This document shows, piece after piece, positions 25,925-35,408 of a stretch of DNA of 64,000 nucleotides (position 1 is its first letter; each line of letters begins with the position of its first letter). The stretch spans positions 88,603 to 152,602 of the forward strand of contig JAUVXR010000002.1 of NCBI GenBank assembly GCA_030603495.1, read 5' to 3'. The DNA comes from a bacterium (lineage in GTDB: Bacteria; Armatimonadota; Zipacnadia; Zipacnadales; Zipacnadaceae). The notes under the pieces were generated by a model, which saw only the letters and a list, made by a program, of their open reading frames with translations, had not been told where the DNA came from and did no database searches. The translations under genes and the position numbers were made by a program.

Positions 25925-26235
25925 AAGCTACCTCTCACAATTGAGACAGCACGATATTCAGTTTTTTTGAAGCCATAGTTCTGGCATTACTTATCCAGTT
26001 TCTTGGTCTAGTTGTGGTTCAGGCGCTTTCTAAGCGATATGTCACGGGCACCATTTCAGCCGTCGTAGCCGTAGGCTACTATGGCGAAGTCGGCCTGGTT
26101 GTTTGTCGTCGTCCCGCGATGTGTCTCGCTGCCTATCACCTCCTCAGCCTACCGCCGGACATAGCTTGCCGCTGGTTCGGCACAGTCCGGCGCTCAATAG
26201 TCTGACTATCTTCTGGCAATTGACCACGATACACG
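25925..26235. other. no gene seen
   Basis: This stretch lies between the oxidoreductase start and the IS630 fragment. I see no coding frame with family-like residues and no strong hairpin. It may be old IS-flanking sequence. Confidence 0.5.
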
Positions 26236-26493
26236 TCAGCACCACTTGCCCTCTAACTTTAGCCAGGCCCCAGTAGCGCACCTTCCCCAGTGCTTACTTT
26301 CAAAACTCATGCTGTTATGAGCGTGCTTGGCACGGGCGTTGCGTTGAGCGAAGTGGGTGTCTAAAGTGCGGCGTCGCTCAACTGGGTCTTCGAAGTTCCT
26401 ACCGAAAAGCACGCGGCGTTTGGTCTGGTTGAAGATCGCTTCCACCGGGTTCAGCCATGGACTGTAAGTGCATAAGGGGAACAGGAATATCAC
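26236..26493 (-). mobile_element. IS630-family transposase C-terminal remnant
   Basis: The translation contains CTYSPWLNPVEAIFNQTKRR, the DDE-domain signature with the last catalytic Glu of IS630/Tc1 transposases. Only about 85 residues remain. The two catalytic Asp residues and the N-terminal HTH are absent. A GTG overlaps the stop of the upstream 98-residue gene by 4 bases, but this looks accidental to the insertion junction. It is inactive. Confidence 0.8.
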
Positions 26494-26786
26494 CGGGCGG
26501 CGCGCAAGCGCTGCGCCGCAGAAGTCCCGGAGGGCCGCGGCCGAAGCTGTCGCCGCAACTCGTGCTGATTGGGTTCGCCCAGAAACTTGAAGTACAGTTG
26601 GGGCACTTCCGCCACTTCGTACACCGCGTCCATACCTTTCTCAGGATCAAGAAAGCCACCGTACTGTAAATCGACGTGATACCTATCGGTCGGCGTCTCC
26701 GCGCACGCCGCAAGGATCAGCCCCCGTGCGCCCGAGAATCCAGCGTTGTCGAGTATTTCGTCCAGCTCAAGCTCAGATGTACGCAT
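26490..26786 (-). CDS. hypothetical small protein with good promoter
   Basis: A 98-residue protein of unknown family: MRTSELELDEILDNAGFSG, LILAACAETPTDRYHVDLQ, VAEVPQLYFKFLGEPN. It has a strong ribosome-binding site (GGAAGGGG, six bases before ATG) and a near-consensus promoter at 26853-26881, so it is likely expressed. The last 20 residues are Arg/Ala-rich and run into the IS630 fragment, so the natural C-terminus may have been replaced by the insertion. No membrane segment or signal is seen. Confidence 0.5.
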   Translation of the reverse strand: MRTSELELDEILDNAGFSGARGLILAACAETPTDRYHVDLQYGGFLDPEKGMDAVYEVAEVPQLYFKFLGEPNQHELRRQLRPRPSGTSAAQRLRAAR

Positions 26787-26852
26787 CAGGTGTCCCCTTC
26801 CGGCGCATTGCTACGTGTTGCCGTCCGGATTCTCGTCCATCGCTTGATACAC

Positions 26853-26881
26853 ATTATAGCATATATGTTCTAATACGACAA
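26853..26881 (-). promoter_or_regulatory. sigma-70 promoter with AACATATAT box
   Basis: On the minus strand TTGTCG (26881-26876), a 17-nt spacer and TATAAT (26858-26853) precede the 98-residue gene. The spacer contains GAACATATATGC. The mutasome promoter at 58.47 kb holds the reverse complement of a similar box in the same position. Confidence 0.55.
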
Positions 26882-27325
26882 CCACTTCGCTTCGCGTTTC
26901 GCCAGGAGCCCGAAGTATAGTACGCTGGTCTTACGCATGCCCCGCTCTGGTATTCCCTGCAATCTGCGGCATTCCCTCCTGCACTCCAGCGGGGGCGACG
27001 CCCGGCCCGGGGTGACCATGACCTAAAGCGGCGAAGGATCGGTAGTCTTGCCTATACCCAGGCGAGACTGTCTCTGCTATCGCCTAAGAGCTGTCATATT
27101 TGTTCAATTCGGGGCAGAAGCTTCTTCATAACTGTTCCAATCTCGGGTTGTGTTAGCCAAATGATCCGCAGCAGGAGAAATCGGTGCAGGAAACAAAGAA
27201 TGTTAAACGCAGCAACAGAGGATATGGGAAATGCCAGGTATAGTAAAGTGCAATGTCTGCCTAACGCAAACGAGCCGGATGAAGTTCCTTCTGTCGTAGA
27301 TCTTCAGCGAGAATGATAGCAGCAC
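26882..27325. other. intergenic, contains dispersed repeat
   Basis: No gene is recognisable here. The only structure I see is the 27120-27176 segment, which recurs at 56.34 kb. The rest precedes the broken beta-propeller/secretin gene and may have held its promoter. Confidence 0.5.
27120..27176. repeat. dispersed repeat copy A
   Basis: The segment holding ttccaatctcgggttgtg and gatccgcagcaggag is highly similar, with about seven mismatches over 51 bases by eye, to 56343-56400. The shared core includes CTTCTTC, ACTnTTCCAATCTCG and CAGCAGGA. This copy lies about 150 bp upstream of a secretin gene. Confidence 0.6.
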
Positions 27326-29772
27326 ATGCCAATTTGCCACGAGAGGAGTGCCGGCGTCTTGATCACCATAAATAGACAATTCTTCCGTTGCCCCACGTGT
27401 ATCGTTGTATATTGTGTGATCCTTGTGGGTGGTGCCACCAGCATAGCTTCAGCGTATGAGGTCGCGCCCGGGCTTGACATGCAGCGGTTGACCGAGGACG
27501 GGAAGTCGTATACCGAGCGGGGCATGGGATTTGCCCCCCAAGGCGACAGCATCGTATTATACAAAGAGGTCACGAAGTCGCAACGCGAGCTATGGTTGAT
27601 CAAGGCTGACGGCACCGAGACGCAAGCTATCAGTCCTGTGGGGTGGCCCACGATTGCCGGATGGTCACCTGATGGGAGCAAAGTAGGTTACGTCTTTGCC
27701 AACAATAACGATCCCGAGAGCGAAGCTTCCATTTGCGTGTACGATACGGCTACCAGTGAGACTACGAGGATTGCGGGAGGCTACTAGCTACGTGATTTTG
27801 GTGCGGGGTGCAACGCGCCTCCCATCTGGGCGCCCGACGGCAGCCACCTGGCCTATCAGATTCATGACCGCCAGCGCGAAGCGTGGTTCTTGTGGGTCTT
27901 TCCCGCCGATGGTGGCACACCCGCGCGCCTTGGGGGCAACCTGGCAGGGACGAAAGCTTTCGATACGAACGGATCTTGGTCTCCCGATGGTCACGAGATC
28001 GCCTTCGTTGCGTACCCGTCGGAAGGATCAGAAACAGAGATCTACCGGTGCAAAATAGACGGCACTGGCCTGTTCAAGATCACCGACGACCGACGAGATT
28101 GTGGCGAACCCAAGTGGTCACCAGATGGAGAGTGGATCGTCTTCTTCTCTGCCAAAGACCGACTGCCTGAGGAAGTGCGTATGGGCTGGAAGTGGAATCT
28201 GCTCCTCGTGCGCCCGGATGGCACCGAAGAGCACACTATTCTCAGCGGGAACAGCCAGACCACCGAAGGTCGAGCAACGTACGTACACCCAGAATGGTCT
28301 CCTGACCAGAGCTTCGTTGTTTGCCATGGTAGCGTTCGAGATAGGGATGATCACTCTTACAACGGTACGTATCTGGTTGACTGGCAGCAATACACGTCTG
28401 AGCCCAAGCTCATACTGGGGCACCACTTGGAGATAGGAATCAGAACTGGGGCCATGATTGGGCGATATCACCTGATTCGAAGAAGGTCTTCCGCCACGGC
28501 TCGACAAGCGTTCTTCGGGGAACAGGACGCGAAGCGCAAGACACCGATTACGGCGGCCGCCTCGAAGTGTACGACGTCGCCACCGGCGAGGTTGCCAAGT
28601 TGATCTCCTACCGTGAGGAAAAGGACCCTTACTACCTGTACGGGGCAGAAATAACTAATGACGCCGAATCATGGGCACCGGACAGTAGGTGGATACTAAT
28701 ATGCCAAGCGAAAGTCATTAGCTGGGAGCAAGAGCAATTCGAGCCCGACTTGTACGTACTGACTATTCCAGGGGCAGCGGAAGCCGAAGAGGCCACCCCC
28801 GGCGCTGAGACGCCTCCTGCCGAAGCGAGCCTTCCCGCGCCGCTGAGTGCCCATCTGATCCGCCCCAAGTACCTGACCGTGGAGCAAGTACTCGCAGTCA
28901 TTCCTCAAGAATACCAGTCACATATTCAGGCAGAGCCGGAGCGGAACATATTGATGGTCACGGGGGGTGCTGAATTCACCGAACAGATTCGAGAGTATCT
29001 GGCAGCAATCGACGTCCCGGCACCACAAGTGACACTTGATGTGTTAGCCACAGAGATGTCGAAGCAAGCCAGCCGTGACCTGGGGCTGGATTGGAGCTAC
29101 GCCAAAGGGCGTTTCGGAGCGTACCTTCCGATTGGGGACCTCGGGTTGGGACAGGCTGTCTATCAAGGGGTGGGCAAGCTTGACGAGGAGTTCTTCGTGG
29201 CCCTGAACGCACTCGAGGAGAAGGGTGCTGCGACCGTCTACGCCAATCCGCGTCTTGCTGCAATCAGCGGGAAGTCCGCCGAGTTAAGAATCCGCCGGGT
29301 CAAGTACTACTTCTACACCCAAGGATACGATGCACAGGGCAACCCAATCATTCGGCAGAGTGACATTTCCGCGGACATCACTGGCAAGATTACTCCTCGG
29401 GTTGTGGGGGATGGACACATACTGATCGATATTGAGGTGGGTGTTGGCAACTTCATCTTTACCTCAGCTAGCACCTTGCCTGACGTCACCACTCGGGATG
29501 TTAAGGCTAACGTCGCTGTGAACGAAGGGGAGACCATCATGATCGGCGGTCTTGTGCTTCGGCAGCAAACACGTGCCGTCAGCAAGACCCCCATATTGGG
29601 TGACATCCCGCTGATTGGCAACTTGTTCCGCAAGAGCCATTGGGATACCGAGGAAACGGTCCTGACGATCTTTATCACACCCTACATCGGCTTGCGACCT
29701 GAGCAGACTGCCGAGTCTGAGGGCCACGAGAACTTGCGCCCTCCAAGACTGGGCAAGACTAGTGGTGGTTAG
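27326..29772 (+). pseudogene. beta-propeller/secretin protein, broken
   Basis: Read as one gene this is about 815 codons. An exported N-terminus (CVILVGGATSIASAYEV) precedes TolB-like propeller blades with repeated WSPDGSKVGYV, WAPDGSHLAYQI, WSPDGHEIAFVA and WSPDGEWIVFF. A C-terminal secretin domain has VKANVAVNEGETIMIGGLV, KTPILGDIPLIGNLF and VLTIFITPYI. Two lesions are visible. One is an in-frame TAG at 27785-27787, after which the same frame continues with LRDFGAGCNAPPIWAPDG. The other is a frameshift near 28440, where the frame changes to NWGHDWAISPDSKKV. Secretins form outer-membrane channels; a propeller-secretin fusion is unusual. Confidence 0.8.
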
Positions 29773-29795
29773 CATTGCCTGCAAGCGTACGCCCT

Positions 29796-29927
29796 TGGTC
29801 TCTGCGCAGCATCCAGGTCAAGCTGATCAAGATCGGGGCCAAGGTAGTTCGCCACGCCCGACAGGTAATTTTCCAGATGGCGGAGGTGGCGGTATCCAAG
29901 GAGCTCTTTGAGCAAGCACTGGCGTGA
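29796..29927 (+). mobile_element. IS1380-type transposase C-terminal fragment
   Basis: The plus strand encodes WSLRSIQVKLIKIGAKVVRH followed by ARQVIFQMAEVAV and a stop. This is the well-conserved C-terminal end of IS1380/IS4-like transposases (KLIKIGAKVV and FQMAEVAVP). Only 43 codons remain, directly after the secretin pseudogene, so the element is dead. It marks an old insertion or deletion point. Confidence 0.8.
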
Positions 29928-30006
29928 ATCTGGGCCTTAGCGCCTGGCACCGGTGACGGTGCGGCCGACGCCCGCGTTACTGATAGCCACTGTCTCACCC
30001 ACCCAG

Positions 30007-30420
30007 CTACAAACTCAGCCCCAGTTGGTGCTTAGCAACAAGCAAAGCCTCCCGGGCCCCCTCGGTCTCCTCACAAAGCTCATCGAACATACCCGGTCTT
30101 AACTCAGCATTGCGGGAGAGGGGGAGAGAAGAGTAGCGCTGCTCTTGAAGGACCTGAGCGGCCAGTACCCTCGCGCGGATCACGGCGGAAGGCTCACCGG
30201 AAGGGGGGGAGAAGACCTCCTCATCGGAAAGCGGGGGAACCCACACTCTCAGGTCAATGCGATCCCAGATAGGCCCGGACATCTTAGCGACATACTTTTG
30301 GCGCTGAGACCTGGTGCAGCGGCACTCGATACAAGGATGACCCCAGTACTCCAATGGGGGCCTACAGCCACAAGGATGCCCACGACAGAAATCGTCAAAA
30401 ACCGGCCAGAATGCCCCTTA
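30007..30420 (-). pseudogene. ComM/YifB (Mg-chelatase-like) remnant
   Basis: A minus-strand frame reads GHPCGCRPPLEYWGHPC, CRCTRSQRQKYVAKMSGPIW, DRIDLRVWVPPL and SAVIRARVLAAQVLQEQR. This is the C-terminal AAA+ part of ComM family helicases (family form NPCPCG, CTPSQI, YLSRISGPLLDRIDL). The Lon-like N-terminus and Walker motifs are missing, and no start is credible. It is therefore a fragment of a natural-transformation helicase gene. Confidence 0.75.
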
Positions 30421-30668
30421 CGCACGTCAGGCGGCGATTTGGTAAATTGGCATCCGCTACCACCAGATAGCCCCCCCGCCAGGTCGCCCGCTGGGGTGGG
30501 GGGAAGATGGTGCACAGAGGGGGGTGAGTGGGGTGAGGGGGCAAGGGTGAAGAGTAGGTGGGGAGGGTAAGCAACGGGTGATTTGGTTGTGATATTGGAA
30601 CAAGAATGGGATAAATAGGGGCAGCATCAGAATCAGAAGTAAACAACGGTGTAGAACCAGGAGCAGAC

Positions 30669-30880
30669 TTGAAACCGGAGCAGCGTCAGGAGCTGGTGAT
30701 CAAGCGCAGACAGCGAGGCTGAAGCCTGAGGAGGATCGGTGAGGAGGTAGGTGTTAGCTACGAGACGGTTCGCGGGGACTTATCAACTGTCAGGAGATTG
30801 GCAGTTGACTTCCTCGAGCGCACCGTAGGCAAGGATGGCAGGTCCCGCCCAGGCATGAGTATATACTTGCGTGTACGTTT
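30669..30880 (+). pseudogene. ParB-like HTH protein remnant
   Basis: The frame reads LKPEQRQELVIKRRQRG, then TGA at 30720-30722, then SLRRIGEEVGVSYETVRGDL and VGKDGRSRPG. Proteins of this type (ParB-like nuclease/HTH proteins of integrative elements) read GWS at the stop position, so a Trp codon TGG has become TGA. The HTH and the TGKDG-like motif are recognisable. Sequence after about 30880 no longer matches. It is dead through one nonsense change and truncation. Confidence 0.55.
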
Positions 30881-31690
30881 CCAGGCATGTTTTCTTGTCA
30901 CAGGGAGGAAAGAATCGGGGGACCTGCTTCGATCCTGTGAGTATCCACACCGGACGTCAATACGCGGTGGGCGATATCTATACATATTGGGCACGGTCAG
31001 TTGCCGTCAGAACCTGTTGTGAGCAAACGCAATACGTGACAGCACAGGGCGGACAACTGGCTCGTTGTTGCCCCTTGCGCACGGCTGAAAGTCGGCCGCT
31101 TTACCACCACGAGCAATGGCCGCGTCGGTTCTTGCCTTATGACTGCGTCATAAGGCAATCCCCAGCAACATCCCTAGCCCAGACGGGCACATGACCAGGA
31201 TTATCACCCTTCGGCTTGGCATGACAAAGCCGACTATGCTGCTGAGGAAGAAGAAGCGAACAGGAACGTTGGGGGAAGAGCAGGGGAATCCATGTAGCAC
31301 TTCAATACGTGGCAACAAGTAAGCCGAGTTCTGGGCTCAAAATCCCTAGTTATCCGCCCATTTTCGGGCTCATAGTGGGTGCATAATTGGTGATATTATC
31401 CCACTTTCCCGGAATCCTGCAACCTCGCTTACGCCATCTACTGTATTCCCCGCCACCTATTGAGAAACCTTCTTTTTCACCGAAATCCAGCACTAACATC
31501 TCTCATCCAAATCCGCCTCGGATGAAGCGGCGACCATCTGAAGTCGGTTGAAGCTGCTGGCTGCTAAACCGCGTTCATCTATTGACGTGAGATAAGCACA
31601 GCAACAAGAGCCGGGCAATAGGCAAGAAGTTGGCCGACTATTTGAAGGAAGGATTGAAATTCCGCTGGCTCCCCGGGACCCCCCAAAATC
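30881..31690. other. no gene seen (810 bp)
   Basis: No coding frame of convincing composition and no clear hairpin was found in this stretch. The base composition drops toward the right end. It is flanked by gene fragments on both sides and looks like decayed sequence. Confidence 0.5.
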
Positions 31691-31720
31691 CGAACTTTCC
31701 CCCCTTTAGTTAACATAATA

Positions 31721-31993
31721 CTGTACCTAAAGCCGGAATTTGTCCGAAATGGGCGCCCTGAACGTCTGGGCTACTGCTATGCCCTGACCGTCGCAACATT
31801 CTCAGCACCGCCCGAAACACGCAGAGTTAGGAGAGAGACGCCTCTGGAAAGGGCTCAGCGATTCCAGCGGATGCTCGACTCTGGCCAGGTCAGGAATAGA
31901 GCAGATCTCGCCAGGACGCTCGGTTGCTCAAGGGCGTGGGTGACCAAGGTCCTGCGCACCCTTGCCTACAGCGATGCGGGCTCCTCTCCGTGA
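31721..31993 (+). CDS. small HTH protein, family copy 1
   Basis: A frame of about 90 codons reads LYLKPEFVRNGRPERLGYCY, RRETPLERAQRFQRMLDSGQ, then the helix-turn-helix NRADLARTLGCSRAWVTKVL. No ATG or GTG is available at the front; CTG 31721 aligns with TTG in copy 2. Copies 2 (58.1 kb) and 3 (63.2 kb) share the HTH nearly word for word, and upstream DNA is also shared (from about 31660). The HTH resembles those attached to recombinases and ParB-like proteins, so DNA binding is likely; the role is unknown. Confidence 0.5.
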   Translation: MYLKPEFVRNGRPERLGYCYALTVATFSAPPETRRVRRETPLERAQRFQRMLDSGQVRNRADLARTLGCSRAWVTKVLRTLAYSDAGSSP

Positions 31994-32493
31994 ACGGGAC
32001 TCGGTGGCTGCTGTGGAACTTGCCCACTTCGGGGAGACGGCCGCTCACCAGGCTGGGGCCGTGGCTTGTCCACTGACCGCTATGGCTTTCGCCGGGCTCG
32101 CCGCCGTGGTCTGCAGCACGTATCCCGAGGTCCGAAAGCCATCTTGTCAGAGCGAATAGAATTCCGAAGAAGAAGTCAAGACTGTCACTGACAGCCTATA
32201 CACCGTGCCATCCCGTCCTCCCCAACTGCGCAGATCAGTCCTGGGACCTTACGGGGCACAGCGCCGTCCTATATCGGATAAAGCTGCTATTTGGTCATTC
32301 CGCGGCGGTCAGTTCCCTCCATGATCTTCCATCCACACTAGAGACTAATACTCTTGGTCCATTACGGCAGAAACCGCTGATGCTGTCGCCGCGGGCAAAG
32401 CGACAAACGGTCAATGTCGAGTATCTCATCCGGGCCCGCTGCTTCCGGCACGCAACGAGGACACACTTTAGATCGGCTCCCGCAGGGGGATGC
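31994..32493. other. no gene seen (500 bp)
   Basis: This stretch separates the HTH copy from the end of the Mo/W operon. I find no supported gene. It may include the operon terminator, but I see no strong stem with a T-run. Confidence 0.45.
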
Positions 32494-33531
32494 TCAGAAG
32501 CAATGTACGGCGGAGCTCTTGAAGGTGCAATACAGTTCAGTGCCCACGTCTATACCCAGAACATTGAATGACTCGTACGTGACGAGGGCCGTTAGGCTCA
32601 ATGCACCGCTGGATATGCGCACCGCCAGCAGAGGGCCGGAATTCTCCCATTCTTCCACTGTACAGCGGAACTGATTCCGCGCGCTGGAATCAAAGGGCTG
32701 GCGGGACAGCAAAATCTCCTCAGGCTTGATCCACATGTGAGATATGGACTCGTCAGCCAAAGCCGCGTGAATCTCCACTCCGCCGGCGCGACATATGCCT
32801 TGGCTAGCAGAATCCACTGTCATGATGTTCCGCATACCGAGGAATTCGGCGACCTCCGGGTGGGAGGGCGAGCGGAACAACTCCTCGGGGGTGGCGACCT
32901 GGCGAATGCAGCCCCCCAGCATCACCCCGATGCGGTCAGCCAGATACAGGGCGTCATCAGGGTCGTGGGTCACGTGCAGGAAGGTGGTGCCGGTGTGTTG
33001 GTGAATGCGCCGCAGCTCATGGCGCAGTCGCGCGCGCAGGCCGACATCCACAGCCGCGAGGGGCTCGTCCAGCAACAGCATGCGCGGACGCGGGGCCAAC
33101 GCCCGGGCCAGCGCTACGCGCTGCTGCTCACCGCCGGACAGAGCACCAGTATGGCGATTCAGTAGGGCAGCGATGCCCAGCGTCTCAGCCAGAGCGCGGA
33201 TCCGCCCCGCAGCTTCCCGCGACTTGACACCCCGCGCCCGCAGACCGTAGGCAATATTCCCGGCGACGGTGAGGTGGGGAAAGAGAGCATAATCCTGATA
33301 GACGACGGCGAAGTCACGGGCTTCCGGGGGGCTGGTTGTGATGTCCTGGCCTTCGCAGAGGATCCGGCCGGCATCCGGAGCCATAAACCCGGCGACCATT
33401 TCAATGAGAACCGTCTTCCCCTCCCCGGAAGGCCCCAACAGGACGAAGTACTCCCCCGGATTCAAACGCAGATTAAGCTCAGCGATGGTGAATAAGCCCA
33501 AACGCTTGCAGAGGGATTCAAGTTCAAGCAT
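32494..33531 (-). CDS. tungstate/molybdate ABC transporter ATPase
   Basis: A 345-residue ATPase of the oxyanion/sulfate importer class. Walker A is GPSGEGKT, the Q-loop is VVYQDYALFPHLTV, the signature LSGGEQQRVALARAL, Walker B LLLDEPLAAVD and the H-loop LHVTHDPDDA. The C-terminal 110 residues (VTVDSASQ, HMWIKPEEILLSR) form the TOBE-like regulatory region. ATG 33531 overlaps the permease stop by 8 bases, so it is translationally coupled. The WtpA-type binding protein two genes upstream assigns the substrate as tungstate or molybdate. Confidence 0.88.
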   Translation of the reverse strand: MLELESLCKRLGLFTIAELNLRLNPGEYFVLLGPSGEGKTVLIEMVAGFMAPDAGRILCEGQDITTSPPEARDFAVVYQDYALFPHLTVAGNIAYGLRARGVKSREAAGRIRALAETLGIAALLNRHTGALSGGEQQRVALARALAPRPRMLLLDEPLAAVDVGLRARLRHELRRIHQHTGTTFLHVTHDPDDALYLADRIGVMLGGCIRQVATPEELFRSPSHPEVAEFLGMRNIMTVDSASQGICRAGGVEIHAALADESISHMWIKPEEILLSRQPFDSSARNQFRCTVEEWENSGPLLAVRISSGALSLTALVTYESFNVLGIDVGTELYCTFKSSAVHCF

Positions 33532-34333
33532 TCTGAGCCTCCTGAGTTGGGCGACGGGCGAGGAAGCGCACGACCACAAAGATCGCCACGCAGATGATAA
33601 TCAGCAAAACCGCCACTGACCGGGCATAGGCCAGGCCATAGTCGTTGAAACGCTGAAACACCATTACCGGCGTAGTCATGGGATGATAGGCGATGATGAT
33701 CACTGCACCGAATTCGCTGATGCCCCGGGCCCACATCAGCACCATTCCCGAAAGGATGTCCCGCCAAGCCATAGGCAGGGATATAGTGAAGAACACCCGC
33801 CACGGGGAGGCGCCCAAGCTGCGGGCCGCCTTTTCCAGCCTTTCGGGCACGGCCAGAAAGCCCGCGCGGGCGGCGTTGATCAAGAAAGGCACTGATACAA
33901 ACGCCATTGCCACCGCAATCCCCGTGGCACTGCCCATTAACCCGCCCGTCATCGACCCCAGCAACGAGCGCCGGCCAATAACGGTCAGCAAGGCGATGCC
34001 GGCGGCAGAGTGCGGGATGATTATTGGCAAGTCTATAATCGCCAGTAGTGCAGTCTTACCGCAAAACTTCTTTCTCGCGAGCACGTACGACAGAGGAACG
34101 CCCGCGAGGGTACAAATGAGCGTTGCGGCCAGGGCGGCGGCCAGCGTCAGGCGGATGGATTGGGTTACCTCTGCGTCGGCCGCGGCCTGAGAAAGCTCGC
34201 CGAACGACGATGACAATACCAATGCCAGCAACGGCGCGACGATCAAGAGCAGCACAACAGACCCCAAAGCCGCGAAAATCAGGGCGAACCAGGAGATCCG
34301 ATAACTACGCGCCTCGCCCAGCACGGTGCTCAT
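33524..34333 (-). CDS. tungstate/molybdate ABC permease
   Basis: A 269-residue inner-membrane permease with about six helices. The EAA loop SLGASPWRVFFTISLPMAWR contacts the ATPase. The ending GISEFGAVIIIAYHPMTTPV is shared with WtpB/ModB/CysT permeases. The start MSTVLGEARSYRIS at 34333 overlaps the binding-protein stop in an ATGA arrangement; an upstream in-frame start would add 31 unconserved residues. It pairs with the ATPase downstream. Confidence 0.88.
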   Translation of the reverse strand: MSTVLGEARSYRISWFALIFAALGSVVLLLIVAPLLALVLSSSFGELSQAAADAEVTQSIRLTLAAALAATLICTLAGVPLSYVLARKKFCGKTALLAIIDLPIIIPHSAAGIALLTVIGRRSLLGSMTGGLMGSATGIAVAMAFVSVPFLINAARAGFLAVPERLEKAARSLGASPWRVFFTISLPMAWRDILSGMVLMWARGISEFGAVIIIAYHPMTTPVMVFQRFNDYGLAYARSVAVLLIIICVAIFVVVRFLARRPTQEAQNA

Positions 34334-35346
34334 AGTGCACCTGCCTGCTTGCACAACGGTTGCAGTCTGGCCGGCACTCGGTCGTATTGTAGAGCCTGCG
34401 CCGGCACGATAGGCTCCTGGCCGCATTTGCTCATAATGGCCTGTCCCTCCGGCGACAACAGTAGGGCGACGTAAGCCTCGGCCAGATCCCGGTTTGGGGC
34501 AGTCCTGGGAATCGTTACCGAATAGACAATGGGGCCGCCGGATCGGGTAATCAACTCGCCCGGCTGCTTGCCGGTCACCGCGACCGTGGCGCTGCCGTAC
34601 AGATCAGCCAGCTCCGGAGAGCGCAGACTTATTTCATCGGGTAGCCGCAGAATCTTCAATCTGTGCTGCTGGCCGACTGAACGATAGATGAACAGATAAT
34701 CAATCTCACCGGCTTCCAGCAGGGCCAGCAGATCAGTCTCTTTGGGACGGATGTATTTGTGGCCATGCTTCTGCGCCAGGCCTGTGGCCAGACCAGGTAC
34801 GTCGTAGTGCTTCTCCGCAAGCTGGAAGACCATTACCGTACGGTACCCGCAGGGGTCACTGTTGGGATCGGAGCGACCGAACGCCACATCATCCTGCAGT
34901 AGAATCTCAGGCCAGTTGCTGGGACTAATCTCGTCGGCTCTATTGCTCTTCCCGGTGTAGACTATGGCCATCTCGTTGGTGGCGAAACGGATGTTGAAAT
35001 CAGCGTGTTCCGGCATAAGTAGATTCTCAACAACCTTGTAATCTGCGGAACCAAATACGTCGCAGCTTCGACCAAGGTCACTTATCTTGCGGGCACACTC
35101 GCGGCTGCCGCCAGCCTCGGCTTTGACAGCAATCCCCGGATGGCGCTGCTCAAACAGAACGGACACCTCACGAAAAGGTACGGATAGGCTGCCGGCGTGG
35201 AAGATCGTCAGCTCTGTTGACACTGCCGCCTGCTTGCCAACCGGGCCTTTCGGACAGCCAGTCGTCAGGAGCAGCCCAACTGTCGCCAACGCCAATACAC
35301 CATGTACAACCAACGAAGTTCTCGTTATTTGGTTGACTCCTTGCAT
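34330..35346 (-). CDS. wtpA: tungstate/molybdate-binding lipoprotein, WtpA-like
   Basis: A 338-residue binding protein. A lipoprotein signal peptide ends in LLLTTGC (Cys31 lipid anchor). The mature part begins with TIFHAGSLSVPFREVSVLFE, then VKAEAGGSRECARKISDLG, DVFGSADYKVV and NIRFATNEMAIVY. This is the pattern of archaeal-type WtpA/ModA proteins that coordinate the oxyanion octahedrally, not of E. coli ModA. Tungstate would serve the formate dehydrogenase encoded 11 kb away. It starts the transporter part of the Mo/W operon, 62 bp after the MOSC-MogA gene. Confidence 0.9.
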   Translation of the reverse strand: MQGVNQITRTSLVVHGVLALATVGLLLTTGCPKGPVGKQAAVSTELTIFHAGSLSVPFREVSVLFEQRHPGIAVKAEAGGSRECARKISDLGRSCDVFGSADYKVVENLLMPEHADFNIRFATNEMAIVYTGKSNRADEISPSNWPEILLQDDVAFGRSDPNSDPCGYRTVMVFQLAEKHYDVPGLATGLAQKHGHKYIRPKETDLLALLEAGEIDYLFIYRSVGQQHRLKILRLPDEISLRSPELADLYGSATVAVTGKQPGELITRSGGPIVYSVTIPRTAPNRDLAEAYVALLLSPEGQAIMSKCGQEPIVPAQALQYDRVPARLQPLCKQAGAL

Positions 35347-35408
35347 ATTCCGGCACGAGTGCTTCCGAGTTCACAGAATTATTGTCAGATCCAGCTTCTC
35401 TCCTGCAA

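Noticed and set aside
30720..30722. TGA read as Trp (alternative genetic code)
   Set aside because: TGA ends several intact genes in this window (for example wtpB/wtpA overlap, the response regulator), so a single nonsense change is simpler.
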